A stretch of 64,000 nt of DNA from Monocercomonoides exilis (GCA_001643675.2 LSRY02000062.1:310001-374000); one strand, 5' to 3'; counted from the first letter of the stretch, positions 46,679 to 58,159 are shown. Notes: generated by a model from the letters alone, not told the origin. Translations and numbers: made by a program.

Positions 46679-46874
46679 GATATTTATTTTGTATATATAT
46701 TCTAGCTGAAAATGTCAATTTTTTGGGTTTTTTATTTGAACAATCGAAAAAAGTTGAACTCAAAATAACTATTTTTTTCACTTTTATTTCCTCTGTTGTG
46801 TTTCTATTAAGTCATTATTTTCAGTAATTACTCGTTTTTCATTTGTTAAACATAAATTTTGTTCAAAACTATTT

Positions 46875-47125
46875 GGGTGATTATTTTTGAAATCAAAAGT
46901 TTTTTTCGGTGTGTTTATTATTTATTTGTTGTTTGTTTTTGTGTGGAGATTTTTATTTGAAATGCAAAATTCATCACAACTGTTTCAAAAACAAATGAAA
47001 AAATCCGAAATAAAGATGAACATATCTTTTGTCAGCCTTTTCACTTTTTTGTGTTCATTCGAAGAAAATTTCAAAATGAATTTTTGATCCGAAATTTTTG
47101 AATGAAAAAAAAATATAACTTTTAT
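46875..47125. mobile_element. MITE-like element, diverged copy B
   Basis: It begins GGGTGATTATTTTTGAAATC, the same end as copy A (39972-40227), and matches the reverse complement of copy A along most of its length. Shared blocks include TTTGT(C/G)AG(C/T)CTTTTCA and GAATGAAAAAAAAAT. Its far TIR is eroded, so the right border is approximate. Confidence 0.6.
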
Positions 47126-47302
47126 AATCTCACAATAAGAAAATTAAACAAAAGGAGTTTTTCGAAAAAAATATTCCAAATCAAAATTTAATAACTCGAA
47201 TTTGTTGTTGAAGTATTTTATTCAGACGATAAAATATATTTTGATTAAATGAAATTTTGGTTTGCTCAATTAAAAGATTTGAATTGCACAATTTATAGTT
47301 GG

Positions 47303-47617
47303 GTACAAAACCCGCACACTTGACATTTTCTTTCGAAATACTCTTCCACATTCATGTATGCGAAAGTGTTTTGCATTTTGATACCACCTATAACTTTTTT
47401 TGTCCAATATTAAGTATTTCGAATGAAAAATCAAAAATAAAAAACTTTGATCAAAAGATCAAAAAAGATCAAAAATTTTTGTTTTTGATTTTTAATTCGA
47501 AATACTTAATATTGGACAAAAAAAGTTATAGGTGGTATCAAAATGCAAAACACTTTCGCATACATGAATGTGGAAGAGTATTTCGAAAGAAAATGTCAAG
47601 TGTGCGGGTTTTTGCAC
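47303..47617. repeat. 315-bp near-perfect palindrome (hairpin element)
   Basis: The outer 122 bp of the arms (47303-47424 and the matching right arm to 47617) are identical except at the extreme tip. Weaker pairing continues for about 20 more bp, leaving a loop of about 25 bp made of GATCAAAA-like units. Arm ends are GTACAAAACCCGCACACTTG and GTGCAAAAACCCGCACACTT. A second, partial end motif (GTGCGGGTTTATGCACA) follows on the right. A non-autonomous foldback MITE is the simplest reading. Confidence 0.85.
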
Positions 47618-48063
47618 AAGTGCGGGTTTATGCACACGCCATTATATGCAAATTTTTATGTGTACTGAATTCGTTTTTTTTCAAAATTTGCAAATAAATG
47701 ATAATTCAGTTAAAAAACTGATATTGACGTTTTTTCATTTCTTTTTCTTTCTATCTTTTTTTTCCAGAAAATGAAACAAATCGTTAATACAATCAAAAAA
47801 ATTAATTTCATTTGTTTTTATCATCAGTGAAATAATTGGAAAACAGAAAAATGAAACCATGAGCATAATTAATTCAATAAACGTGGTTGAACAATGATGT
47901 GCAGTCAGTGTCAAAACAGGTGAAAGGGACAAAGTCCGGGACATTTCTGTGACAAATTAATATTATAGATGTGAATTCAATTTTAAAACAAATGGGAAAA
48001 CTTACAATCAAACAAATACAAGTTATATTCTTTTGAGGTTTTTAAAATCTTGCACATCTCCAA
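47618..48063. other. AT-rich spacer with possible transposon-end motif
   Basis: AAGGGACAAAGTCCGGGACA at about 47.93 kb resembles the outward-reading TCCGGGACATGTCATAAAC near 33.16 kb, beside the first pogo-like gene. It could mark element ends. Otherwise featureless. Confidence 0.3.
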
Positions 48064-49514
48064 TTGATAGACATTATTTATTTTTTTGATCATATTTTCG
48101 TTGATCAAATAGAAAAAACACATAATACATACCCTCTTCCGTCCAAAAAGTTGTCACCGATTAAGGCCTCCACAGAATTCCGCAGATTATTGACAAAGGG
48201 CGAAAAATTTGAATGTCTTTTGAAACAAGAGAAAGTCAAACCTTTCAATTTAGTAGAAGAAAAAATCATTTCGTATTCATCGGTTCACTGACACATTGCT
48301 GCAATAAAAGCAGGAAGAGATCCTAATCATATTAGCCGTCCAGGATTGTTTAATAAAGAAGAAGAAAAATTGAGGATTGTGCAATCGCTCAAATATCTTC
48401 TTCAAATTATATAACTGCTTCAGATATCATCAGATTTGTGTGTCGTTTTTAATTTTGATAAATCAATCAATTTTATTTTTTACGGGCAGAAAATGTTATG
48501 ATTAAAAAAAACAAAGACCGCACACCTGCTTTGGAGTGTGGCAAAATTAGTGCAAAATGGGCTCGCAGATTTATAGTGAAATCCAATTTATAGAAATTAA
48601 TTAAACCAACTCACATTGTTCTTCTTCGATTTCAGTCTTCAATAATTGAAAATATGAGAAGTTGGTTCTCTTTATTGAAATAAGTTAAAGACGACATTAA
48701 AATTTCTTCAGACTTGAACATAAATATGCATAAAACAGGTGCATTGATGAAACAGTTAAATGAAAATGTTATCGTTTCAAAAGAAACACAATGTACTCTT
48801 CTTCCTGAGTCGTAAAGACGGAAAAAAGCAACATTGTTTTTCAGAATATTTGCTGACTTCACATCTTTGGATCCAATCATGTTGTGGCCATCACACACGC
48901 TTTCCGAGGATCATAAAGAATTAAAGTACCACCGATTTAACTGGTTAGCTAATGGAACAAAATCGATGAGTATGAACTATTTTGAAAAGATAATGATGTA
49001 ATTATTATTGCCTAAAATGAATGAGGAAAGAATCGAGCTTCTCGGAACATCTGCACATGCTTTTATTATTCTCGATAACCATTCTTCTCACCTTTGTTTT
49101 CAGATAATACCATTGTGCAGAAAACATTTTATTCATAATCTTATTCTCCCTTCACATACAACCCACCTGACTCAACCTTTGGACAGATATGTATTTGCGC
49201 ATTTTAATAATTGCTTAAAAGGAACATTTCAGGTTCCTTCAGATTCCTCTGTATCTTCATACCGAGAAGCATTAATTCCAGCTGTTTCTGATACAGTCAT
49301 CGATTCTCTTTGCAAGAAAAAAATTAGAAAATCATTTTCAGCATGTGGAATATGTCCATTTGGCACTTCTGCCGTTTATCAGAGTCTTCAACTGAACACT
49401 GAAGCCTCTTTGATGGTTGAAAAATCTTCAAACGATTCTTCACATGCAAACAGCATCAGCATGAAATTTATAACGGGGTATGATTTTTTCTGGAAACTTC
49501 ATTATTCAATTTGA
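48064..49514 (+). pseudogene. Third pogo-like (DDE_1) transposase, heavily decayed
   Basis: Several plus-strand fragments in order. The N-terminal piece has KASTEFRRLLTKGEKFECLL and, after a TGA at 48289-48291, a box-like IKAGRDPNHISRPGLFNKEE. The middle has ALECGKISAKWARRFIVKSN, followed by TAG and TAA codons. The catalytic part (from about 49008) has HAFIILDNHSSHLCFQIIP with D in LDNHS, LPSHTTHLTQPLDRYVFAHF and KKIRKSFSACGICPFGTSAV, the usual C-terminal closing word. It is not closely similar to the other two pogo-like genes, so three families coexist. The number and kinds of stops (TGA, TAG and TAA) show long decay. Borders are approximate and TIRs were not found. Confidence 0.75.
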
Positions 49515-50415
49515 AAAAAAGAAAAAAGTCTTGCTTCAAATTCTTCATTGAAACTTAACATTTTGAAATGTTGTGAAAACGAATCATCAAATATAACTAA
49601 CCAAAGCCGTTTCATTTCAGAAGAGACAGAAAGAGTTAAAACTCAGAAACATGAAAAGAAAACAATTGAATGAAACTAAACTATTTGTGAATTATAAAAA
49701 ACAGAAGAAGAGCATGTTTTTCAATCAGAAAATTCTTCCGAAAAAGCACTACTAACCGGTAAAAAAAAGAAAAGAAAATTCACTCTCGAAAGCGCTTGGG
49801 GATCAATATTTTATTTCGGTTCATAACATTTATAAAGTAGAACAATGCATTTGCTCACAATGAAGCAAACTTGTCACTTCTCATCAAAACTTCTTATTAT
49901 TCTTTACTCAATTATTTTTATTACCTATCAATATTAAAGCAGCATCATTTAGGATTTGTGAATTTCTCCATTTAAAATCAATTTCTCTTTACTGATAATT
50001 CATTCACAACAAAATAACAAAGCAGTTTTCGTATTTTATCTCGTTGATATCTTTTTGCAAATAAACTGTTCCAATTGTCACGGGTTTTAAAACTCACTAT
50101 ATCCTGTATCCATTATTTTTGTCTTTCTAATAATATCCGTTCAATAAAATGATAAAGAATTTTCTTTTATATGTTAGAATTTTTTTCGTTAAATCAATTT
50201 TTTTTTTTTTTTTTTTTTCGATATTAATTTTTGAAGAAAAGTTAGTTTCTTTTTGAATAACAAAATTTTGTTTTTTGAAATCCACTATTAAGATAATGAA
50301 AGAATTTCCTCAATAATGTTACATAAGAAATTTTTTTGTTTTTCGATTTCGTAATCGAATTGGTAATTTTCCAATACAAATTTATTTCTTTTTCGAATTT
50401 GAATCATTTTTGATG
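49515..50415. other. AT-rich spacer
   Basis: It holds T runs (for example 50199-50218). No gene recognised. The KTQKHEKKTIE-type fragment just after 49.6 kb may be further pogo-like remnant. Confidence 0.4.
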
Positions 50416-52321
50416 TACCATTGGTAGAAAATCAGGTAAGTGGTGGAAAACCCGGTAGTTGATCACTCGAAATAGTCAGTTTTTTTCAAATTTAAAGCCA
50501 TCTCAATTCATTTAAAATATATTATTTTTGTTTTGGAAGATGTTTGTGAATATCAAATTTTATGTTTGTAAAAAAACTTTTCGAAATTCGTTGAGAATAT
50601 TTTTTTCTATAATTTGATCTAAAGCATTAAAATATAAAAATCATACAAAAATCTCAGCTGCAGTGTGCTGTTCATATCTGCCGAAAATATTTTATTAAGC
50701 TATTAATAATAAATTGTATTTCTATATTATACAACTATCATATTTTGTGAACGGGGACGCCAGATACATGTTTTGATTGGAACTTGCATTTTTGGAAGTC
50801 AAACATTTCATATGCAAGCTAACAGTTTGTTATTTTTTAAATGTTGTGCACTTTATTATTTTTTGCTATTCTCTTAGTTAAAAATCCAAATTCCTGCTTT
50901 TTAGCTACTTTGACGATTGCATATTTTCATTTGAGTTTATCAGTGTTAAATATATCATGACGTTAACAATTGAACAATATTGTGTAGAAAATACTAAATT
51001 CTTGAGATTATCCAATTTTTAAAACATCAAAATAAGTTGATTCTGATATTTTTGACTTTTATCATTTTTTATAATTTGACGATAAGTTTGTAAAATGTTT
51101 GTTTCAAGTTCCAATTTTATCTGTAATTGTTGTCTTATGTTATGACGTTGTTTTGGAATTTAATTTTAAATTTCATATTTCGTTTGTGATAATGATTTGA
51201 CAAAAGATATTGATTTGTTGTTTTTCACAGAATCGTTTTATAAACAAAGTTTTCATGCAAGTTCTAAAGAATATCGAACAAAATTGTGCAATATTTATTA
51301 ACTATTTCAAATTTTAATTTATTACAGTTTTTGCAGAATCTGATTCATCTACAAATAACTTAAATTTATCAATCTTGAATTTTTAAATGCAACATTGAAA
51401 TTTTGGTTATCACAAACAGGTTTTAAAAAGATAATAGGTTGATTCAACATATTGCCATTGTTATTTGAAAATTCATTGAAAAGTCTCAAATTTTGTGAAA
51501 TTATAATTAAAGTCAAACTTAATCGAATAAATAAAAAATTTCATTTGTATAAAAAATAACAACTCAAAAATCATTAACAGGATGTCAACAATGTTGCATA
51601 TGTCAATCAAACACAGATAAAATTGGAACTTGAAACAAACATTTTACAAACTTATCGTCAAATTATAAAAAATGATAAAAGTCAAAAATATCAGAATCAA
51701 CTTATTTTGATGTTTTAAAAATTGGATAATCTCAAGAATTTAGTATTTTCTACACAATATTGTTCAATTGTTAACGTCATGATATATTTAACACTGATAA
51801 ACTCAAATGAAAATATGCAATCGTCAAAGTAGCTAAAAAGCAGGAATTTGGATTTTTAACTAAGAGAATAGCAAAAAATAATAAAGTGCACAACATTTAA
51901 AAAATAACAAACTGTTAGCTTGCATATGAAATGTTTGACTTCCAAAAATGCAAGTTCCAATCAAAACATGTATCTGGCGTCCCCGTTCACAAAATATGAT
52001 AGTTGTATAATATAGAAATACAATTTATTATTAATAGCTTAATAAAATATTTTCGGCAGATATGAACAGCACACTGCAGCTGAGATTTTTGTATGATTTT
52101 TATATTTTAATGCTTTAGATCAAATTATAGAAAAAAATATTCTCAACGAATTTCGAAAAGTTTTTTTACAAACATAAAATTTGATATTCACAAACATCTT
52201 CCAAAACAAAAATAATATATTTTAAATGAATTGAGATGGCTTTAAATTTGAAAAAAACTGACTATTTCGAGTGATCAACTACCGGGTTTTCCACCACTTA
52301 CCTGATTTTCTACCAATGGTA
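50416..52321. mobile_element. 1.9-kb foldback element with two 709-bp inverted arms
   Basis: The left arm (50416-51124) and right arm (51613-52321) are reverse complements. I found no mismatch in the several hundred bases compared block by block. The spacer is 488 bp (51125-51612). The outermost bases are TACCATTGGTAGAAAATCAG on the left and its complement on the right, so the element begins and ends with TA, consistent with a TA target site. There is no open reading frame of note in arm or spacer, so it is non-autonomous. The arms are not related to any other element in this window. Confidence 0.9.
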
Positions 52322-52662
52322 TTTGGAGAAAAAATATTTTACGAATAATGATTAACTTTTTTTTAAAGAGGAACACTAATCGCATTATCTGGAAGATAAC
52401 ATCTTCATCAAAAAAGTCAATTGATTTGTCTTTTTACAACGAATTCTTTTTATTCAAAATATTAGGTTAACTTTTTCATTTTCAAACATTCATGTTATAA
52501 ATATACAAATTATGGTTGACATAAACATTCAGATATATATTTAGATTCACATTTATACAAATAATGCATGTGGGTATCTATAAAGCTAAACAACAACAAA
52601 AAAGAAACTTTTTCTTTGTTTAACATGTTTAAAATTTAAACAAGAACAAAAAATTAATGATT
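52322..52662. other. AT-rich spacer
   Basis: The spacer lies between the foldback element and the CFAP410 3' end. Nothing recognised. Confidence 0.45.
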
Positions 52663-54480
52663 TCAATTGTCTTTCTTAAATCTTTCGTCTTCCGCTCGAT
52701 AAGAAATATTTTCAGATCTTAAATGCTCTTTTTTCTCAATTTCTTTGGTTGAAGCTCTTTCTCTTTCTTTTTCCCGATATTTTTCCTGATCCCTTGTTCT
52801 ATCTCTATCGTTAACTATTTCTTTATCTTTTTCCTTCACTTCATTCCCCCTCTCTTTTTCCTTGGGCTTATCTTTTCTTTCCTTTTCCTCTCCCAAATGA
52901 TGTCGTACCTCAGCAGCTACGAGTCGAAGATCATCTTGACTGAGTTCGTGAAGTAATGCAAACACTGCATAAAGCACATTGTTTGTCTGTCTCTTCTTCG
53001 GCTCTGCGCGAATCTTGCGTTTTTCTTCAATTGCTGCTGAATGAACAGGTGCTGGGTTCTGCTGTTGCTTCAAAGCAGGTGACCTTTCATCGTTTGATGT
53101 TGGCGAATGATGAAGCGGAGGATCAGAACGAGTTTTCTTTGACTGATGCTCAGAATGAGGAGCTTGCTGTGAGCGATAGGGAGAAGAGCTGGAATCTCCA
53201 TGGTGCTTCTCTCTTTTGTGAGGCAAATCTCCAACTGATACATGGCACTCCTCATCTGAATCCGAGTATCCTTCAACAGACAAGTCTCTTCTCCTCATGC
53301 GCCGATGCGAACCTTCCTGCCGATATGGTGACGATTCACTTTCAGAAATTCTTGAACGCGGTGATACACCAGAATCATTCCAAGCATCACTTCTTCTGCT
53401 TTCTCTGTCTCTTTCCCTTTCCAGCTCGCGCTTCCTTTCTCTTTCTTTCTCAATTTCTCGTTCCCTTTCTCGTTCCCTTTCCCGTTCCCTTTCCCGTTCC
53501 CTTTCTCTTTCTCTTTCTCTTTCGCGTAATTTCTCTCTCTCTTTCTCTCTTTGCTGTTGTTCTCTTTCTCGTCTTCTGGCTTGTTCTTTTTCACGCACTC
53601 TTTCCGCTTCTTGCTGACGCCGTGCCTCTCGTTCCCTTTCTCTTTCTTTCTCTCGTTCACTTTCTCTTTCTTGATCTCTGTCCCAGTCCGAATCCAATTC
53701 ATAGTTTTTGTGATTATCAACAATTCTTTCACTTTCTCCATCTCTTATTGAAGGTGACATGCGCCGTTCATCGATAAGACCTCTATCCAAAGCTTCTCTT
53801 GCTTTTCTTCTATCCTCGTCTGTGATATCATGCTTATCAAGCCTTTGAAGCTGAGGAAGATGAATGATAGTGTATTCCAGAAAATATGGCAGAGATGCAA
53901 TTGGATTATCTTCTAACCATAAAATTGTTAAATTTGGTAAATCCTGTTTAATATTTCAATATGAAAACAAATGTCTTTGAATAATAAGCAAACAATGAGA
54001 TAATCTAATTGCGAAAGATTAGAAATTTCGTTCTTTCGAAGATATAATTCTTTCAAATGTCTGCAATTCACTAAATCTTTCAAGGTTTCAATTTTATTAA
54101 CACTGAATTAAAATTCAAATGCATTCAAATTCAATTATGTGAATAAAAAGTATTTATACCTCAGAGATGCAACTTCAACATTTGGCATTTTCTGAAAGAC
54201 AGATATCTATTTTAAATTTAGAATTTGAAAAAAAAAGACGCATCAACAATATTTAATTGGAGGGATTAAAAAAGCATTAATACATCGGATATTTGCCTGC
54301 CCCAAAAATTCACATTTTTGACATGATCCAAAGAATCAACTCTTGTTGCTTGAAGCTAATAAAAAAATAATAGACAAATAAAATAACATTATCTGCAAAT
54401 GAAGTTCATTACAAAATTTATTTGCATACAACCATGCTTTCTGTTAAAGCATTCATTCCCCCAGATTTGAGTTCTGTCAT
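52663..54480 (-). CDS. CFAP410: CFAP410 (C21orf2)-like leucine-rich-repeat ciliary protein
   Basis: Multi-exon minus-strand gene starting MTELKSGGMNALTESMV (54480). Then LQATRVDSLDHVKNVNFWGR and QISD, KMPNVEVASLS, VNKIETLKDLVNCRHLKELY and LRKNEISNLSQLDYL, DLPNLTILWLEDNPIASLPY and LPQLQRLDKHDITDEDRRKA. These are the N-terminal leucine-rich repeats and cap of CFAP410, including the NxWG word. The C-terminal helical module is also there: NVLYAVFALLHELSQDDLRL. Human CFAP410 has an equivalent C-terminal helix segment (NVLTAILLLLREL). Between them lies an Arg/Glu/Lys-rich segment of about 280 residues with near-tandem RERERE repeats, absent from animal orthologues. CFAP410 partners NEK1 and functions at the ciliary base. 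An Arg/Glu/Lys-rich tail follows the helix to the stop. It supports a flagellated host. Confidence 0.85.
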
Positions 54481-54650
54481 TTGATATTATGAATACAAAT
54501 AAATATTTCTATGTTGGTTTAGATCTAATAAAAGCAAAGTTTTTATTCAACAAAAATAATATTATTCTCAATGTTTTTCAAATAAACAAACAAAAATAAA
54601 ATTAGCACAATAATAATAAATACAAAATATTAAATATAAATCTACAATGG

Positions 54651-56118
54651 TTATTCTTCTGAAAAATATGGATGATTCAATGCATCTTTCACAGAAATAC
54701 GCTTTGAAGGATCATACACAAGCATTTTCTAAATGCATATAAAGATAATTATGGATATTACTGTGCTAAATTTATATTTAATTTTTTGTAAGTCACACTT
54801 TCAGAAGATCAACTCCATTTGGTGATAAATTTGGACAAAGTTCGGCAAAATTCTTTGGTCTCCACTGAGGGAAAACTGGACGCCAATCAGGAAGCCCTCG
54901 AACTCCAGGCCAAATTTCTTCGTTTGGCGTACCACAAATCCTGTTGAAAGTGATTCATTCGTTTTAAAAACATCAATTATTTTTTATGTATTCAAAAAAT
55001 ACACAGAAAAGAAATTCAGCAAACTGGAATATTTTATAGAGTTGATCAATTTCGGAATCTCCTTTAAAAAAAGGCTTGCCATTCGACATCTCAGCAAGAA
55101 TGCATCCAATTCCCCATACATCGACAGGAAGTGAATACATCCTGCTTCCAAGAAGAACCTCTGGGGGTCTGTACCATCTGAAATAAAAGATTTACAATTG
55201 CTCGAATTATTTAAAAAAAAAAGAAAATTTCAAACAACGTGACAATTTCATGTGTATATGACCGAACCGGAATGGAATACATTCTCGCAAGCCTATCATT
55301 ACGCAAATAAATAAAGAGTTTTGTAATGTTAATGTGAATGAAGATTGCATTTTTAAAAGGAAATACCCAAAATCTCCAATCTTAATATTTCCAGCTTTGT
55401 CAATAAGCAAATTTTGAGGCTTTAAATCTCTGTGCATCATTCTCCTTGAATGACAATAAAACATTCCTTGCAAAATTTGACGAGTATACGACTTCCAATA
55501 AGAAAATGATTATCCAAAAAGCATCAACTCACTTTTTCATTCAAGAAACTTTCAAAGAGCATACTCTTACTAAACTCTGAGATAAGCAAGGAGTTCCAAG
55601 ATCATTGAGTTTTTCCATGTATTGTTTAAGGTCGTGCTCCAAAAATTCAAATACCAAATATAAGTTGCATCCCTGATGAATAATATCAAGAAGCCTTTCA
55701 TGATCAAGAAGAAAAGTTAAAATATTAAATAAAAAAAAATACAACTGTTTAAAAACATCAAACATGTTCTTAAAAAACGAAAAACCTTATAATGTTAGGA
55801 TGATTTAATTCCGTCAAAGCTGCGACTTCACGAATTGCTGTCGATGGAACTCCTTCCTCTTGTGTCTCAAGGCGTATCATTTTTAATGCAACGAACTCAC
55901 CAGTTGAAATGTTTCGTGCTTTATACACAATACCATATGTGCCTTCTCCAACCTTTCCAATTTTCTGATATCTGTATAATCATATGGAAAAAAAGCCACC
56001 GAAATGAAAGTTGTCAAAATAAATCATTTCCTCCAATTTTTGAAAATAAAAAACCAAAAAGAAAAAGCAATGGTAATTTTATATGATACATGTCATACTT
56101 ATCTAATACACTTTTCAT
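54651..56118 (-). CDS. Cyclin-dependent kinase (PSTAIRE, CDK1/2-like)
   Basis: Eight exons (56118-56099, 55971-55786, 55694-55565, 55491-55367, 55292-55236, 55177-55025, 54940-54799, 54728-54651) join to 296 residues. [20 protein letters not shown] opens the glycine loop with Thr-Tyr in the inhibitory pair. VALKMIRL carries the ATP lysine, followed by [15 protein letters not shown], the cyclin-binding PSTAIRE helix. The catalytic loop is [31 protein letters not shown] has the DFG and the activating Thr in [17 protein letters not shown] and [18 protein letters not shown] complete the fold. Size and motifs fit CDK1/2 (human CDK2 is 298 residues). It would drive cell-cycle transitions with a cyclin. 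Donors include GTATGA, GTATGC, GTTTGA and GTTTGC. All catalytic residues are present. Confidence 0.95.
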
Positions 56119-56612
56119 AAATAAGCACCCTTTATCATGCAAACAAATTTTTTTTCTTATGTTAATCGATTTAAAAAACTTCATTATTCACTGTTTTCAA
56201 TCAACTATTCGCTTTTAATGCTTCTTCAAATTCCAATTATTGAACATAAAAAATATTTTATAAAATATTACAGAAAAAAGTCATGTGCAAAGGATAATTT
56301 GCAAATACTCAAATGGAATTATAATCCTTAAATGAAATGGCCCAGGCTGAAACGCAGCAAATCAAGAGTACATATATGTTATTAATTAACACAAAAAGCG
56401 TAACTCAAAAGATGAAGTGATAAATGATTGAAAATAATGATTATCAAATAATCTGCTTCAAGAATTTTGTCAGCGACACAAAATATTTTGCATAATTTCC
56501 AATAAGCTTGTCACAAAAATTGAAGAAAAAACAACAACGATTTTCAATTAGAATTAAAAAAAATCAGTAACATTTGCTTTTCGCTTTTCAATAATAATAT
56601 CAAAAAATTGTT
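56119..56612. other. AT-rich spacer
   Basis: It carries the CDK promoter and the 3' end of the next minus-strand gene. Nothing else recognised. Confidence 0.45.
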
Positions 56613-57346
56613 TCATGTATCTAGAGTCACCATTTCGGTTGTAATTCTAACATCGTGCGAAAGATCGGCTGCTGGTTGTGCCATTGGGAGCCTAAGCTGA
56701 TTTTGTTTGATGTTGTCTGATGAAACGGTTCCGAGAACAGAATGAACAAGAGAAGACTGCAACAGAGGATTTATAAATGTTGAAGAAAGATAAGTGTTCA
56801 CTGCCCCAGCAAGGCGATTTGCCTCTTCTGCATTCAAAATAGAAACAAAAGTTTTCACTTCTTCATTTGTCTTCACAATTTTCAATCCAAATTTATTTCC
56901 TTCTCCATAGGTAAGAATTCCACCAAGATCTTTAAAAGGATATTTGTACTCAATAACTCTTCTTTCACACAAAAAGCAGCGATATATTGGGCTGTTATAT
57001 GATGTAACCGTGAGTGTTTGCAACTTAAAATCAGCAACAACATCGTATTTTACACTTTTAACAGATAGAATAATTCCGCAAATAAGCATAATTATAAATA
57101 AGACGCTGAATACAGGAATCATCCATCGATTCTTGGTTATTGATCCAACAATAATTGGAGGAATCATTAGTATAGATATGACAAACATAACAAAACCAAA
57201 AATCCAAGAGAATTGTCCTAAAATATAAAAAATTTTAAAATCTTGTAATCACAGTGGCTTTTCAAATTTTAATGCAAACCTTGAATCATTATTTGCCCAA
57301 GATTATTATCGTTATCTGATGTGTATCTTTTGTCAGGCTTTTTCAT
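56613..57346 (-). CDS. Small membrane protein with two TM helices and a cytosolic domain; unrecognised
   Basis: Two exons (57346-57280 and 57217-56613; donor GTTTGC, acceptor TTTAG) give 223 residues in frame. The start is MKKPDKRYTSDNDNNLGQIM, with no signal peptide. TM1 is WIFGFVMFVISILMIPPIIV and TM2 is MIPVFSVLFIIMLICGIILS, joined by a tight basic turn (GSITKNRW), a hairpin in the membrane. The C-terminal 140 residues look like a folded, beta-rich domain (ADFKLQTLTVTSYNSPIYRC, GGILTYGEGNKFGLKIVKTN, then a helix with NAEEANRLAGAVNTYL). That order of strands and final helix is reminiscent of PH-like membrane domains, but I would not assign it. It lies head-to-head with the THEM6-like gene, 258 bp away. 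Confidence 0.75.
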
Positions 57347-57604
57347 CTGAATAGTTGAAAAAAATAAATATTAGTATAATTTCAAATGTTTCAGTTTCGC
57401 AAATGGCAGAATAAATGAAATGTTGCAAGATTAGAGAAAAGATGAAGTGCTCGCAAACTTTTAAACGCTCAACTCTAATTGTTGTAAAACAACAAACAAC
57501 TTAAAATTGAGTTAACAATTTTTCTCAATAATCAGATTTTATTAGAAATAAGATCAAAAAATTATTATCGATTTCAGGCGATCGTACAGGAAGTCTATAA
57601 AAAT
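57347..57604. promoter_or_regulatory. Divergent intergenic region (258 bp)
   Basis: It holds the promoters of the two-TM protein gene (minus) and the THEM6-like gene (plus). No defined motif can be assigned. Confidence 0.4.
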
Positions 57605-58159
57605 ATGGCGTATTACATACGAACAATCATTAATTTATGTCATGGCAAATTTTTTGTTCCAAAAATCCCACTTCTCAGCAAATATACATGGAAGAGTCGT
57701 GTAACAATTTTTGATGTTGACAAAACGTTCAATGTGAATGATATTGGATACTTACAAATTGCTGAGCAAGCAAGATGGTCATGGTCTTGCAACGTTGGGT
57801 TGTTAAAAATTCTGTCGGAAAAGAAAATAAATCCTGTAGTTTCACTTCTTTCGTGCAGAATTCGCGAGCCACTTCGCATATTTCAAGCATTTACCGTAAC
57901 TTCAGAAATTGTGCATGTTGACGAAAGAGGTTTTTATGTGTTTCATAAAATAACTTCAAAAGATAAAGTTACAGCAACACTTTTATTAAAGCTTCAACTT
58001 GTTGCTAAAAATGGAATTGCTAGCCCAGTGAAGCTCATGGAAGAAGAAAATAAGATGGAAAAACTTCCATTTTTAGAAGTAGGAACACAAGGAGGAGATG
58101 CCTTAAGAGTGTTTTACGCACTTGAATCTTATTTACTTGATAAGCCTATTTTCTTTTAA
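57605..58159 (+). CDS. THEM6-like hotdog-fold (4HBT_2) protein
   Basis: Single-exon gene of 184 residues. After MAYYIRTIINLCHGKFFVPK comes the hotdog core. RVTIFDVDKTFNVNDIGYLQ has the Asp-x-N-x-x-N-D/N-x-x-Y pattern of 4HBT_2 members. A helix follows (AEQARWSWSCNVGLLKIL), then strands VVSLLSCRIREPLRIFQAFT, SEIVHVDERGFYVFHKIT and VTATLLLKLQLVAKNG. The order and spacing match THEM6-type (UPF0670) proteins, which are related to acyl-CoA thioesterases. Whether it hydrolyses thioesters is unknown, because THEM6 family members often lack a demonstrated activity. The N-terminus is mildly hydrophobic but not a clear signal anchor. It is followed 181 bp later by DCP2 on the same strand. Confidence 0.75.
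   Translation: MAYYIRTIINLCHGKFFVPKIPLLSKYTWKSRVTIFDVDKTFNVNDIGYLQIAEQARWSWSCNVGLLKILSEKKINPVVSLLSCRIREPLRIFQAFTVTSEIVHVDERGFYVFHKITSKDKVTATLLLKLQLVAKNGIASPVKLMEEENKMEKLPFLEVGTQGGDALRVFYALESYLLDKPIFF

Noticed and set aside
47299-47697. 132-residue open frame across the 47.3-kb palindrome
   Set aside because: It lies almost wholly within the inverted repeat, so its two halves are mirror products of the same DNA. No protein features.
53400-53660. CT-rich near-tandem repeat as a CRISPR-like or satellite array
   Set aside because: Units are irregular 6-18-bp words without spacers and encode the Arg/Glu repeats of the CFAP410 gene on the minus strand.
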